DNA from: Saprospiraceae bacterium | GTDB taxonomy: Bacteria; Bacteroidota; Bacteroidia; Chitinophagales; Saprospiraceae | NCBI GenBank assembly: GCA_016717265.1 | Contig: JADKFX010000001.1 | Span: 1,624,501-1,688,500, forward strand | Length of the DNA: 64,000 bases | Reading direction: 5' to 3' | Shown here: in pieces, positions 1-9,653 of the stretch | Numbering within the stretch: position 1 is the first letter of the stretch | How the letters are laid out: each line of letters opens with the position of its first letter | Made by a program: the position numbers and the translations under genes | Notes under the pieces: generated by a model | Databases searched by the model: none | The model's input: the letters and a program-made list of their open reading frames with translations, nothing else | Told to the model about the DNA's origin: nothing

Positions 1-19
1 ATTATTTGAATTTAGAATT

Positions 20-577
20 CTACACCAAAGGTAAGATGTTCAACCGGAACTCCTCAAGTTGATGAATTAAATATCTAGGTTTGACACTCCAATTATCTAT
101 GTTTTTGTTTGAATCCAGGAAAGCCACAGGGGTAATTCCAGCTTGCATGGCAGCACTCATATCTGTATCTGTATCACCAATAAAGTAACAATTCTGAGGT
201 ATTATTTCAGAAAACTCTTGAAATGCCTTTAGAATCATACCTGGCTTAGGTTTTCTGCAATCACAGTTGGACTCTTTTAAATGCGGACAAAAATAAATTT
301 TTGTTATTTTACCTCCGGATTTCTGAATTTCTGAAAGCATCCATTGATGAATGCTTTCAAGATCTTCTATACTCATCAATCCTTTTCCTATTCCTTGCTG
401 GTTGGTTATGATAAAAATATTTTTGAAAATCTTACTTAATTTAGAAATTTCTGGAAGTACTCCAGCTTTAAATTTAAAAGAGTCCACGGATCTCACATAT
501 TCTCCAGGTAATAATTCATTAATTACACCATCCCGGTCAAGAAAAAGGGAATCATTCGCTTTATTAGATTTGATCAT
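20..577 (-). CDS. gmhB: D-glycero-D-manno-heptose 1,7-bisphosphate 7-phosphatase (HAD family)
   Basis: This 185-residue protein is a HAD-superfamily phosphatase of the histidinol-phosphatase/GmhB type, which removes the C7 phosphate of heptose bisphosphate during ADP- or GDP-heptose synthesis in the cytoplasm. The sequence shows the nucleophile motif LFLDRDGVINE (Asp14 and Asp16), a GmhB-type zinc loop with Cys97, His99, Cys105 and Cys107, the phosphate-binding RKPKPGM segment, and the acidic GDTDTDM motif at 134-140. Its length is typical. It starts at an ATG and lies downstream of the sugar isomerase gene on the same strand, separated by about 225 bases, so the two likely serve one heptose pathway. 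The kinase and nucleotidyltransferase that would complete the pathway are not in view and may lie off the left edge. Confidence 0.88.
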   Translation of the reverse strand: MIKSNKANDSLFLDRDGVINELLPGEYVRSVDSFKFKAGVLPEISKLSKIFKNIFIITNQQGIGKGLMSIEDLESIHQWMLSEIQKSGGKITKIYFCPHLKESNCDCRKPKPGMILKAFQEFSEIIPQNCYFIGDTDTDMSAAMQAGITPVAFLDSNKNIDNWSVKPRYLIHQLEEFRLNILPLV

Positions 578-802
578 ATACGCAGCAATCTAGATTTATA
601 TATGTAAATCATTATTTAATAAAATACAAATAAGATTCATGTTCATATCAAAAGGATGCTTAAAACTGCTAAAATTATGGTTCTAAAATTAGTATACTAT
701 TCATAACATATTTCAAGATTCAATTATTAACTTTAATTTGAACTTGATATTGTTTATTATTTTGACATAGGCTGTTAAAAAAATTGCCAATATATATTTT
801 TA

Positions 803-1375
803 TTAAAATATTTTTTCTTCAATCAATTGACAAATGATATGCCCAATTAGAATATGACACTCCTGTATTCTTGGCGTATCGTTAGAAGGTACACCGATCC
901 AAAATTGACTCAATGCTTTCAATTGGCCTCCATCTGCACCGGTGAAACCTACAGTCAACATTTTTTTATGGATAGCTTCATCAAATGCTAAAAGTATATT
1001 TTTTGAATTTCCAGAGGTGCTTAATCCAATTAATACATCTCCTTCCATTCCAATTCCTTTAATTAATCTTTGATATATCGAATCAAAACTATAATCATTT
1101 GCCACTGCAGTTAAATAGGAAGTATTGCAATGCAATGCTTCTGCAGGTAATGCATCTCGATCTTTGTAAAACCGACCCGTTAATTCTGCAGCCAAATGTT
1201 GAGCATCAGCCGCACTGCCACCATTGCCACAAAAATATATGCGTTTTTTATTCTGAAGTGCATTCACCATCTTTTCCACAACCATTTCAATAGTCGTTAT
1301 TAAAACGTCATCCAAAAGAATACTTCTTTTGGTTTCAATGGATGTTTTAATAATATTTAAAATAGTGTTTTTCAT
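803..1375 (-). CDS. gmhA: Phosphoheptose isomerase (SIS domain)
   Basis: A 190-residue single SIS-domain protein that matches sedoheptulose-7-phosphate isomerase, the first step in making the heptose precursor of LPS core or surface glycans. Visible signatures are FCGNGGSAADAQHLAAEL, the phosphosugar-binding loop GLSTSGNSKN, and the C-terminal helix with QECHILIGHIICQL, where the Glu and His are positioned like the catalytic residues of GmhA. Length is normal for the family. Two glycosyltransferase genes lie upstream and the matching phosphatase GmhB downstream, all on the same strand, which supports a heptose role rather than another SIS-type activity. The ATG start follows an upstream region of about 200 bases with no other gene. 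Confidence 0.88.
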   Translation of the reverse strand: MKNTILNIIKTSIETKRSILLDDVLITTIEMVVEKMVNALQNKKRIYFCGNGGSAADAQHLAAELTGRFYKDRDALPAEALHCNTSYLTAVANDYSFDSIYQRLIKGIGMEGDVLIGLSTSGNSKNILLAFDEAIHKKMLTVGFTGADGGQLKALSQFWIGVPSNDTPRIQECHILIGHIICQLIEEKIF

Positions 1376-1577
1376 ATTTCAAAAGTAATTTAAATTTTGG
1401 ACAACTTTAATGTATGCAATGCTAATAGTTGTTATTGGTTTTACGAATTAAAATTTAATACCATTTTACACTTCATATCCAATTTTTAGAATACGCAAAA
1501 ATAAGTATATTATTCTAAGTAATAGGATTTTGCAATTTTCACTTCTGGTAAAATGCTCATTTGTTATAAGTTATGTC

Positions 1578-2720
1578 TTAATTATTTTTTTGAATGCTAT
1601 TCGCTAGTGATTTTATATGCGTAATCAATGTTGCCCAACTTAGTTTTTTCTTCATTACTTGTATTCCATTTTGAAAAATAGTTTCATCCATATTAAAAAA
1701 TTGGACTATCGTATTTGCAAGATCTTCAGAAGTTGGTTGACAAACCAAGCCGGCAATTTTATGCGGAACCAAGGATGCTAAACCTCCAACATCAGTAACT
1801 ACCATAGGTTTGTCAAAATAATAGGCTAATGGTGTCACGCCACTCTGCGTTGCATGTCTATAGGGTTGTACTATTAAATCCGCGGCAGAAAAGTAGTTCT
1901 TAATTTCACTATCTGGAATATAATGGGTATGTAAGTAAATTTTATCTTGAATGCCAAATTTATCAATAAGGTCTAAATAGGGTTTTGATTCATCATAAAA
2001 TTCACCTGCAATTAATAGTTTTATATTTTGAGTTTTTAAAATTGCATAATTAAAAGCTTCAATCAATAAATCTAATCCTTTATATTTTCGAATAAATCCA
2101 AAAAACATAATTATTTTTTCATCTTTTGGTAAGTTTAATATATTGCGCGCAACGTCTTTAGGAATGGATTTTCCAAAATTATCAAAAAGTGGGTGATCCG
2201 TAATTATTGATTTTGAGTTTGGTAAGAATTTTTTTAAATCCAGATCTACTTTCGCACTCATAGTAATAAATGCATCTGGTTTGTTAATAAAATAGCGGGT
2301 AAAAAATGCATCTCCAATTCTTTTTTCATGTGGAACTACATTATCTGCGATGCAAATTATTTTGCATGTATTTATTTTTTTTACAAATTTTAAAATCGTT
2401 CCTAAACAGGGTCCCATAAAAGGTATCCAATATCTAACAATAATCAAATCTGGAGAAGATTGTTTTAGTTTAAGACCAATGCGAATCCAATTGAATGGAT
2501 TCACAGAATTGATACAGACATTTATTTTTAAATCTGTTGGCTTTAGTTCATTTGAAAACTGGCTGGTGCCAGGAAAAAGTATCGTGGGGTACTGCAAAGA
2601 AAATGTATATATTTCAACATTCCATCCTTCTTGTTGGAAGGCTCGGGCTAAGCGTTCATTAAATGAGGCGATTCCACCTCGGAGAGGATATGCGGGCCCC
2701 ATGATAATAACATTTGGCAT
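1578..2720 (-). CDS. Glycosyltransferase family 4 (GT-B fold)
   Basis: A 380-residue GT-B glycosyltransferase. The N-terminal acceptor domain starts with a glycine-rich MGPAYPLRGGIASFNERLA segment typical of GT4 enzymes. The C-terminal donor domain has FFGFIRKYKGLDLLIEAF and a region around PYRHATQSGVTPLAYYF that corresponds to the nucleotide-sugar binding E-x7-E region, although the first acidic residue is replaced in a way common in this subgroup. There is no signal peptide, so it acts on the cytoplasmic face of the membrane. It is separated by only 3 bases from the upstream GT2 gene, so the two are almost certainly co-transcribed. The sugar donor and acceptor cannot be read from the sequence. 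Confidence 0.85.
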   Translation of the reverse strand: MPNVIIMGPAYPLRGGIASFNERLARAFQQEGWNVEIYTFSLQYPTILFPGTSQFSNELKPTDLKINVCINSVNPFNWIRIGLKLKQSSPDLIIVRYWIPFMGPCLGTILKFVKKINTCKIICIADNVVPHEKRIGDAFFTRYFINKPDAFITMSAKVDLDLKKFLPNSKSIITDHPLFDNFGKSIPKDVARNILNLPKDEKIIMFFGFIRKYKGLDLLIEAFNYAILKTQNIKLLIAGEFYDESKPYLDLIDKFGIQDKIYLHTHYIPDSEIKNYFSAADLIVQPYRHATQSGVTPLAYYFDKPMVVTDVGGLASLVPHKIAGLVCQPTSEDLANTIVQFFNMDETIFQNGIQVMKKKLSWATLITHIKSLANSIQKNN

Positions 2721-2723
2721 ATC

Positions 2724-3662
2724 CTATTTTAAACTCTTATCAATAAGGTATACATTCCGGTCTGTTGCATTGCGGGTTACTAATTCTGCAAGAAAACCAG
2801 TGAAAAACATTTGTGAACCAATGATCATTGAAACCAAAGAGAGAAAAAATGCAGGCCTTTGGGTCATACCCATTTGGCCATAAGCAAGTTTTGTAAAACT
2901 GAGATACATAACAAAACAAAAACCTAAAAAGAAAAATACTAAGCCTAGTGCACCAAAAAAATGCATGGGTCTTTTTCCAAACCTGCCAATAAATAATATA
3001 GTAGACAAATCCAGAAACCCATTTATAAAGCGGCTCATCCCAAATTTTGATTTGCCATATTTACGTGCTTGGTGTTGTACTTCTTTTTCGCCAATATTTC
3101 TGAATCCAGACCATTTGGCAATTACGGGAATATATCGGTGCATCTCACCATATACTTCAATCGACTTTACAACATCTTTGCGATACGCTTTCAAACCACA
3201 ATTCATATCATGCAACTTTACACCACTCATCCAACCAGTAACAGAATTATATATTTTAGAAGGAATGTTTTTAGTAAATGCATTATCATACCGCTTTTTT
3301 TTCCATCCAGATACTACATCAAACTTTTCCTCCTTAATCATACGATATAATTCTGGAATTTCTTCCGGACTATCTTGAAGATCTGCATCCATGGTGATTA
3401 CAACATCCGCATTACAAACATGAAATCCTGTATTTAAGGCGGCTGATTTCCCATAATTACGTCTAAATTTAATTCCTTTTATACTTGGATACAAATGATG
3501 TAAAGATTCAATGACTTCCCATGTTGAATCTGTACTCCCATCGTCAATAAACCAGACTTCATAAGTTAAATCTGTAGTTGTCATAACCTTGCGGATCCAA
3601 TCTACGAGTTCAATTAAAGACTCTTCTTCATTTAATGCCGGAATAATTAGAGCTACATCCAT
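2724..3662 (-). CDS. Glycosyltransferase family 2, membrane-anchored (DPM1/ArnC-like)
   Basis: A 312-residue GT2 enzyme. It begins with VALIIPALNEEESL and carries FIDDGSTDSTWEV, the NYGKSAALNTGF segment and the metal-binding DAD of ITMDADLQDSPEE. After the catalytic domain of about 230 residues there are two transmembrane helices (roughly residues 230-260 and 270-295). This arrangement fits enzymes that transfer a sugar to undecaprenyl or dolichyl phosphate, or that act on membrane lipids. It is the first gene of the tight pair with the GT4 gene, and the heptose genes lie further downstream, so a role in envelope glycan assembly is the simplest inference. Confidence 0.87.
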   Translation of the reverse strand: MDVALIIPALNEEESLIELVDWIRKVMTTTDLTYEVWFIDDGSTDSTWEVIESLHHLYPSIKGIKFRRNYGKSAALNTGFHVCNADVVITMDADLQDSPEEIPELYRMIKEEKFDVVSGWKKKRYDNAFTKNIPSKIYNSVTGWMSGVKLHDMNCGLKAYRKDVVKSIEVYGEMHRYIPVIAKWSGFRNIGEKEVQHQARKYGKSKFGMSRFINGFLDLSTILFIGRFGKRPMHFFGALGLVFFFLGFCFVMYLSFTKLAYGQMGMTQRPAFFLSLVSMIIGSQMFFTGFLAELVTRNATDRNVYLIDKSLK

Positions 3663-3739
3663 TCAAAGTATTAATTCTTTAAAAATAAAACGATTCTTTC
3701 AATCCTTTAAGTATTCTTCGAAGTATATTCTACTTCTGA

Positions 3740-4264
3740 TCAAAATTTCGTAAAAATATCTTGTGCGTTTTTTTTCCGAATCACTAATGCAATAATTGCG
3801 GCAATGATAAAGTAAATTATAAGGGACCAAAAAAATAGATACACATAATTGCTAAAGCTAGCGAAATCGTGACTTTCAAGTCTTTCAAGTTCTCCTTCAG
3901 CGGCAGAATCACCCATTAATGACCTCATTTTTTCTGTCATTTTAATCGCTTGTTCCCTTTGTTGCTCTTGAAGTCCTGGATCTATGAACCTAAATAAGAT
4001 CCAGGTAAAAAGGGTTGTAAACAAACTTGAAACCACAGAAGTCAGCCAAATTGGTGTCAAAGCTTGTTTCCAACTGATGTATCCTCCTAATTCATCTCGC
4101 TTCTCTTTGCCAGACCGGTACATCATATAAATACCAAATACGAATATTAGGACACCAGCAAATGGATTTTCTAACATCCCGATTAAATAGAGTAGCAGGG
4201 TAGTGGCTATTGCAATTCCACCCCATATAAGTCCAAGTTTAATTGCGTTTTTATGTTGATCCAT
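3740..4264 (-). CDS. DUF4199 family membrane protein
   Basis: A 174-residue membrane protein of the kind annotated as DUF4199 in Bacteroidota. It has four hydrophobic segments: two near the N terminus (about residues 12-50), one around 68-92, and one near the C terminus (about 140-162), followed by a basic tail. Between the third and fourth segments is a charged stretch rich in Glu, Gln and Arg. The motif SWKQALTPIWLTSVVSSLFT is typical of the family. The biochemical function is unknown. It lies about 77 bases upstream of the GT2 gene on the same strand but could be its own unit. Confidence 0.75.
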   Translation of the reverse strand: MDQHKNAIKLGLIWGGIAIATTLLLYLIGMLENPFAGVLIFVFGIYMMYRSGKEKRDELGGYISWKQALTPIWLTSVVSSLFTTLFTWILFRFIDPGLQEQQREQAIKMTEKMRSLMGDSAAEGELERLESHDFASFSNYVYLFFWSLIIYFIIAAIIALVIRKKNAQDIFTKF

Positions 4265-4344
4265 TGGATTTGGTTAATTTTAATAGAAATTAAGCAAGAA
4301 TTGAAACACAAAGTTATCTTATTCGTTAAATATATAAAAGAGAA

Positions 4345-4665
4345 ATGAAAGTTTGGTTAATTGTCTTTGGAATTGTTTTAAATGGATCTTGCAGTAAATC
4401 CGATCAACCCTTGATCCCTACTTGTATTTCTGAGCTAATACGCGTCCAAAAAGAGAGTATTAGTGAGGTTTATCAATATACTTTTCAAGGTAAAACGGTA
4501 TTTGAATTTGTGCCTCAGGGTACCTGTTGTGATCTGGCAAATACAATTTACTCAGAAAACTGTATCATGCTTTGTTCCTTGTTTGGAATCACTGGAAATC
4601 AAATTTGTCAGTCAGATACATTTTATTTAAAAGCTACTGATAAAGTTCAGGTTTGGAAAAAATAA
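4345..4665 (+). CDS. Small cysteine-rich lipoprotein (DUF6970-like)
   Basis: A 106-residue protein with a short N-terminal hydrophobic segment ending in a lipobox-like LNGSC, so it is probably a lipoprotein. The mature part carries the pattern CISELIRVQKE, then VYQYTFQGKTVFEFVPQGTCCD, then a further cluster of cysteines around ENCIMLC. The paired CC followed by D, with the Tyr-rich 'fibre' before it, resembles small Bacteroidota lipoproteins grouped as DUF6970. I give that name with moderate confidence. Function is unknown. It is divergent from the DUF4199 gene with an 80-base gap. Confidence 0.65.
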   Translation: MKVWLIVFGIVLNGSCSKSDQPLIPTCISELIRVQKESISEVYQYTFQGKTVFEFVPQGTCCDLANTIYSENCIMLCSLFGITGNQICQSDTFYLKATDKVQVWKK

Positions 4666-4749
4666 AATGAGATAGCTTTTTAACATTTTAAAAAATATTA
4701 ATTATTTCCAAGCACTTGTTGGTTTATACTAAATAGGAGTTATACAATT

Positions 4750-6030
4750 TTAGGTTTCACTAAAATCGTTATATGCTCCTTTTGTCCAGGTTCCCAGTAC
4801 TTTACCTTTTAATTTATTTCCAATGAATGGACTATTTTTTGAAATGGATAAAATGCGATCTTTTTCATACAACCACTCCATCGTGGGGTTAAAATAACTT
4901 AGATCTACATTCGATCCAACTTGAATAGTTTGTGCTTGCAAATTTAGAATTTTGCGAGGGTTAATGGCAACTTGTTCAATCCATTTTTCTACACTTAGAT
5001 CCTCTGCAAGATAAGTACAAAAGGCAGCAAATGCAGTTTCTAAACTAATGGATCCAAACGCTGAAGTTTGAAATTCCAAATCTTTTTTTTCTGCATCCCA
5101 AGGAGTATGATCGCTGCATATGATGTCAATTGTCCCATCTTTAACTGCTTGAATAAGAGCTTTTCGATCAGTTTTAGAACGAATTGGAGGGTCTAATTTT
5201 AAATGAACATTGAAGTTTTCAAGCTGATCATCTTCAAATATTAAATTAAAAATTGAAACCGAACTAAATAGATTGGCAAGCTTAGATTTCTCCGTTTTAA
5301 TTATTAAAACAGATTCAACGGATGAAACTTTATGTATTAACATACGGGATTGTGTATATTTCAATATTGCAAGATCCCTTTGAATATTTATAGTTTCAGC
5401 CAAGGTTGGAATTCCTTTCAATCCTAAAGATGTACTTGTTTTACCTTCGTGCATCTGGCCTGCACCAGCAATTCCTTTGTCCACACAAGTATTAATAAGT
5501 AAAGTTGATGGAATCAACTTTAAATACTCCAGTGCACGCATTAAAAGTCCACTTTTTTGTATCGGTATCCGACCATCAGAAAATGCAATTGCACCCGCTT
5601 CAAACATTTGAAGAATTTCTGCCATTTCTTCACTTGCGCAATCCTTACTAATAGCACCGATCGGTAAAATAGTTACGGGAAGATTTTGAGATCTATTTTT
5701 GATAAAGGTCACTTCTGATTTTGAGTGAATGGTTGGTTTTGTATTGGGAAAACAACAAATCGTAGTATAGCCACCAGCAGCTGCAGAACTTGCAAGGGAC
5801 TGTAATGTTTCTCTGTGCTCATAGCCAGGTTCTCCATTTGTACACCCAATATCTACCCAGCCTGGTGACAAACAGCTTTTATCAAATGCAAATTCTTTAA
5901 TTTTCTTAGTGCTGTTTATTTTTGATTTAATTTCTTGAATTTCTCCATTTTTTACCCAAACATCCCTCTTTTGCAAATGGTGTTTGCTATTAGGATCAAT
6001 GATTTCTACATTTCTAAAAATACATTCCAT
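4750..6030 (-). CDS. Dihydroorotase-like protein lacking metal-binding histidines
   Basis: A 426-residue amidohydrolase-fold protein homologous to dihydroorotase. Family landmarks are GWVDIGCTNGEPGYEHRE, TICCFPNTKPTIHSKSEV, QMHEGKTSTSLGLKGIPTLAE, LDPPIRSKTDRKALIQAVKD and ICSDHTPWDAEKK. The HxH pair that normally precedes the R/G-EPG motif is replaced by Gly62 and Thr64, and the PHHL segment of active class I enzymes is not recognisable. Bacteroidota often carry such a degenerate copy beside a normal one, and I infer it is catalytically impaired or altered. An in-frame TTG lies six codons upstream, but the ATG, two bases after the stop of the BatA-like gene, is the better start. It is probably co-transcribed with that gene. 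Confidence 0.82.
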   Translation of the reverse strand: MECIFRNVEIIDPNSKHHLQKRDVWVKNGEIQEIKSKINSTKKIKEFAFDKSCLSPGWVDIGCTNGEPGYEHRETLQSLASSAAAGGYTTICCFPNTKPTIHSKSEVTFIKNRSQNLPVTILPIGAISKDCASEEMAEILQMFEAGAIAFSDGRIPIQKSGLLMRALEYLKLIPSTLLINTCVDKGIAGAGQMHEGKTSTSLGLKGIPTLAETINIQRDLAILKYTQSRMLIHKVSSVESVLIIKTEKSKLANLFSSVSIFNLIFEDDQLENFNVHLKLDPPIRSKTDRKALIQAVKDGTIDIICSDHTPWDAEKKDLEFQTSAFGSISLETAFAAFCTYLAEDLSVEKWIEQVAINPRKILNLQAQTIQVGSNVDLSYFNPTMEWLYEKDRILSISKNSPFIGNKLKGKVLGTWTKGAYNDFSET

Positions 6031-6032
6031 AA

Positions 6033-8063
6033 TTAGTCTGTCTTCCAAAGTCTGATAAGTAATGTTTCAAGAATTAAAAACACAAATGCTACTATAAGCA
6101 TCCACCACCATAAAGTCGGTCCTGCTTGTTCTGATTGAATAGCACTTGTAAAATCTTCATTCGCAGTATCTTCTAACACATTTGTAAAATTGCCATATTG
6201 TTCTTTCAGGATTTTAGGATTCCATACTTTTAAGTTCGATTCTTTTCGGCTATCATTAAATGCAATCGAACCAAGAATGTTATTTTGATTTTTTACATCA
6301 TAAATTCCTGCTTTCTTAATTTGATCATACACTTCAATCAATAATTGATTATTTGCTAATTTAATAGAAGGAATCAGTTCATCAGGACCACTTAATATAA
6401 TATACAAATCCTGTTTGACTAAGGATTCTGTAATTTGCCATAAAATAACCGGGTTACTTGTTAAATCATACGACAATTGACGACTCAAATCTGAAGAAAA
6501 GGCTGTTTTAAATAATAGGGGTAGAAAAATTTCAGCATTTTTTGATAATTCATTGTACTTAATATCCAGCGGACTGGCAGATATAAAAACGGATCCTTTC
6601 CCAATTTTATATCTGTTTATCATAGCGGATCCATCCCGATATTCAATAATCTTTTCAGAAGGTAATCCTCCATAAAATTCATATTGTCCCATAGTACTTG
6701 GCAATTTTATGCTGGCTTTTGAATTTATATAAACATCATTAAAAATATCAGATTCAAAGTTTGCTTTTGTGGCTTCTTTTTTTGTTAAGTTAAAATCTCT
6801 TAATTCTGGCAAGCTTAATTTTACCGATAAGGGTCTGTAATTTGAAGCTCCAAGATCAGCAGCTGGAAAAATTAAAACATTCACACCTTCTGATACAGCT
6901 TTCATTAATTCATTTGACATTCCACTGCTAATTTCCGTTAAATCAGAAAGTAAGATTAAATTATTATTTTTAAATTTACTATAATCTAATTTATTTTGTT
7001 GTTGTGTTTTTAATTGAAAATAAGGTATTGAGCTTATCATTTTAAGCACTTGTGCAGGAGGCTCCCGTTCATATAATAACAAGACATTGATTTCCTCATC
7101 AGATTTGCAACTCATATAGTATGAGTCATCAAATTGAATTGGATAATCTTTTATTTTGACAATTAGTTTTTGCCAACCAAAAGATTGTATATTTATTTTT
7201 AATGAATCTATTACTGATTTACCGGATTTAATATTTAAGGAACTACCTGGATAATCCTGACCATTTAAAGTAAAACTGGATCGGATATCTTGAGCATCCG
7301 TTGATCCATAATTACTTACTTGATAAATCAAAGTATTTGTTTGACCTGGCAACAATACGGGGGATTCAAAATAAGCAGTATCCAGACTTAAATTGTTTTC
7401 CTGAATGGTTTGGATTGGAAGAAGATATAATTGATAAAGACTGTCTGCTTTCAAGCTGTCTAAATCGCAAATAGAAGCTTGAAAATCTGAAAGCATATAT
7501 AAATCTCCGTGGTCTAATTTTGCATTTTGTAGACATTGCTTTTGTTTAAACAAGATTTTAGATAAGGTTTGGACGGAAGGTCCGCTCTGTATTTCCTCTA
7601 AAAGACTTATGGCATCTTCTTTTGAAACAAGTCGTTGATGTTTTCCATCTAAGTCATTTGTCAATATTTGAAATCTGTCGTTATCAGAATAAGCAGTGAT
7701 TATTTCCTTAGCTCTTCGTTTTGCTTTTTGAACCAAACTACCATCTTCGGCATTTGCATTCATCGACCAGCTATTATCAATATATATACTTACTGCCTGG
7801 GATTGTTTCTTTTTTTGTGAATCATTTGTGAAAAAGGGTTGCGCAAATGCGAAAATTAATCCAATAATAGCGGCAAGTCGACAAAGTAGAATTAAAATAT
7901 TTTTAATTTTATTTTTTGTTGCTGTTTCTTCAACCAATTCTTTTAAAAAATGAACATTTGTGAAGTATACTTTTTTGTATCGACGAAAATAAAAAAGATG
8001 AATAAGAACTGGAATCGAAAGTAGAATCAGAGTCCAAAGAAAAGTAGGAAAAAGGAATTGCAT
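6033..8063 (-). CDS. BatA-domain membrane protein with von Willebrand A-like region
   Basis: A 676-residue membrane protein. The N terminus is the Bacteroidota 'double transmembrane' BatA module: FLWTLILLSIPVLIHLFYFRR, a spacer, then a second hydrophobic helix ILLCRLAAIIGLIFAFAQPFF near residues 58-79. A von Willebrand A-like domain follows, with a MIDAS-type DNSWSMN motif near residue 95. The middle is a long beta-rich periplasmic part with CARDB-like character, and the C terminus has one more membrane helix (WWWMLIVAFVFLILETLLI). The function is unproven; related Bat proteins are linked to stress tolerance and envelope integrity. The dihydroorotase-like gene follows two bases after the stop, a pairing I believe recurs in this phylum. 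Confidence 0.8.
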   Translation of the reverse strand: MQFLFPTFLWTLILLSIPVLIHLFYFRRYKKVYFTNVHFLKELVEETATKNKIKNILILLCRLAAIIGLIFAFAQPFFTNDSQKKKQSQAVSIYIDNSWSMNANAEDGSLVQKAKRRAKEIITAYSDNDRFQILTNDLDGKHQRLVSKEDAISLLEEIQSGPSVQTLSKILFKQKQCLQNAKLDHGDLYMLSDFQASICDLDSLKADSLYQLYLLPIQTIQENNLSLDTAYFESPVLLPGQTNTLIYQVSNYGSTDAQDIRSSFTLNGQDYPGSSLNIKSGKSVIDSLKINIQSFGWQKLIVKIKDYPIQFDDSYYMSCKSDEEINVLLLYEREPPAQVLKMISSIPYFQLKTQQQNKLDYSKFKNNNLILLSDLTEISSGMSNELMKAVSEGVNVLIFPAADLGASNYRPLSVKLSLPELRDFNLTKKEATKANFESDIFNDVYINSKASIKLPSTMGQYEFYGGLPSEKIIEYRDGSAMINRYKIGKGSVFISASPLDIKYNELSKNAEIFLPLLFKTAFSSDLSRQLSYDLTSNPVILWQITESLVKQDLYIILSGPDELIPSIKLANNQLLIEVYDQIKKAGIYDVKNQNNILGSIAFNDSRKESNLKVWNPKILKEQYGNFTNVLEDTANEDFTSAIQSEQAGPTLWWWMLIVAFVFLILETLLIRLWKTD

Positions 8064-8135
8064 ATTTCTTAGGTGGTACTGGTAGCAAAGTTAAGGAATA
8101 TTAGGCAATAATTTAAGTTTCTCAACAAATTATCC

Positions 8136-9653
8136 TTATTTAACATAAAGTCGTTCTATGTAATTACCAGATTCATTAAAAGCTAAGATGGTGTAATACC
8201 CTGTACGGAATTTACTAAAATCAATTTCATACGAACTATCACCTGAAATTCTAGGAGTTTTATGAGCCAAAATGTTTCCTTGTAAATCAAACACCCGGAC
8301 TGTAAATTCTAAAAATTGTTCATTCCAAATAGTGTACATTTTTTGATCTTTTGTATATAAGCTAATCCATTTCGTTTTAATGCCTTTTGTTCCTGGGCCT
8401 AATCGTAATTTTTTCAAGGAGGGTAAAAGGCGATTCGTAAATTCCATAGCACCGATGTCTACATGTAAATCCAGCTTGCGAATATTTCCTTCAAAATCTG
8501 TATCCGACAACAAACTGTCTAAACCCTTATTTATTGCAGGACTACTCCCTTTTAATTTAAAATTAAATAAGCCTTCTTTGATTCGTATGTTCTCAAAATC
8601 AGGATTCGCATGGATGTTATTTATGCCTGGAATAAAGCTTGTAGTGTTATAATATAAATTGTTTTTTGCATTGATATTACTAGTTCCAAAAGCCTGACTG
8701 CCAGGTTTCAAATCAGAGCTATAGAAGATATTATTAAACAGATCAATGAATTTACTGCCAATCAATACTACTTCAGCATTTTGACAGATTTTATTTTCAC
8801 TATTCTTATAAAATGTATTATTCACAAGTTGTAATCCATGCACATTATTTGCAATGAATCCGCCTCCATGATTAGTATAGAGAATATTATTATGAATTAG
8901 AGTTTTGGCAGATTCCCGAAACACTTGATTTGTCTCCAGATTCATATAAATAGCTGGTATGCAGCTTGATTTTAGAATTGTATCAGACATACCATTTTTT
9001 TCAAAAGTATTCCCTTGGATAAAATTATGATAATTGGTATTGCTTTCCGTGTAGATTCCATTTAGGAGGGCCAAAGTGCCTTTGGATTCAGGATTTCTGG
9101 TGTTATTATAAAATTTATTGAAGCTAATGGTGAGCTTGTCAAAATAGTTTGCAAGAATTGCTTCTGCACTTACATTTTGAATAAAGTTATTGTAAATTTT
9201 TACTGAGTTTAATGGGGCATTATAAGAACCTTCAAGAAAAATGCCAATTGTTTGAAATTTTGATACCGGATAATTTGATCCAATTTTCATTTCAGCATTA
9301 ATTTCAAGGCCTTCAATGCTAATATACTGAACAGATTTTAAGTGAATACCATATTTATTGCGAATATGAAGTACCGGTTTGTGATTTCTATAATTTTTAA
9401 AGACGATCCAGGAATTTTCAAGTCCACTTTTAGTTATTTCTAATACAGCTTCATCATCAGAATAATAATCACCTTTTAAAATATAAACAGTATCTCCTGG
9501 TAAAACGGAGGTGGCCGCTTTAAGCAAAGTTTTAAAAGGTGTAAACCAGTGATTGCCTTTATTTAAATCACTGCCAGATGGGGACACATAATATCCTTTA
9601 GCTGATAATTTTAAAAAAGCAAATAGACAAATTACCAGTAGTAAAAAGCGCAT
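8136..9653 (-). CDS. Secreted right-handed beta-helix protein, probable T9SS substrate
   Basis: A 505-residue exported protein with a cleavable signal peptide (MRFLLLVICLFAFLKLSAKG). The mature N terminus, YYVSPSGSDLNKGNHWFTPF, is the DUF1565-type start of many right-handed parallel beta-helix proteins. Repeated N-N-x-[FI] ladder positions (for example IYNNFIQN, FNKFYNN, HNNILYTN, VNNTFYKN, FNNIFYS) run from about residue 110 to 330. A 'choice-of-anchor Q' like SPAINKG...DIGAMEF segment follows, then an 80-residue C-terminal beta domain with FDLQGNILAHK and YTILAFNESGNY, which looks like a type A sorting domain. It is likely outside the cell or on its surface. Carbohydrate lyase activity is possible, but no catalytic motif is recognisable. 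Confidence 0.75.
   Translation of the reverse strand: MRFLLLVICLFAFLKLSAKGYYVSPSGSDLNKGNHWFTPFKTLLKAATSVLPGDTVYILKGDYYSDDEAVLEITKSGLENSWIVFKNYRNHKPVLHIRNKYGIHLKSVQYISIEGLEINAEMKIGSNYPVSKFQTIGIFLEGSYNAPLNSVKIYNNFIQNVSAEAILANYFDKLTISFNKFYNNTRNPESKGTLALLNGIYTESNTNYHNFIQGNTFEKNGMSDTILKSSCIPAIYMNLETNQVFRESAKTLIHNNILYTNHGGGFIANNVHGLQLVNNTFYKNSENKICQNAEVVLIGSKFIDLFNNIFYSSDLKPGSQAFGTSNINAKNNLYYNTTSFIPGINNIHANPDFENIRIKEGLFNFKLKGSSPAINKGLDSLLSDTDFEGNIRKLDLHVDIGAMEFTNRLLPSLKKLRLGPGTKGIKTKWISLYTKDQKMYTIWNEQFLEFTVRVFDLQGNILAHKTPRISGDSSYEIDFSKFRTGYYTILAFNESGNYIERLYVK

Noticed and set aside
2350..2883. 177-codon plus-strand frame across the GT4 and GT2 genes
   Set aside because: It lies antisense over two well-supported glycosyltransferase genes and shows no family features.
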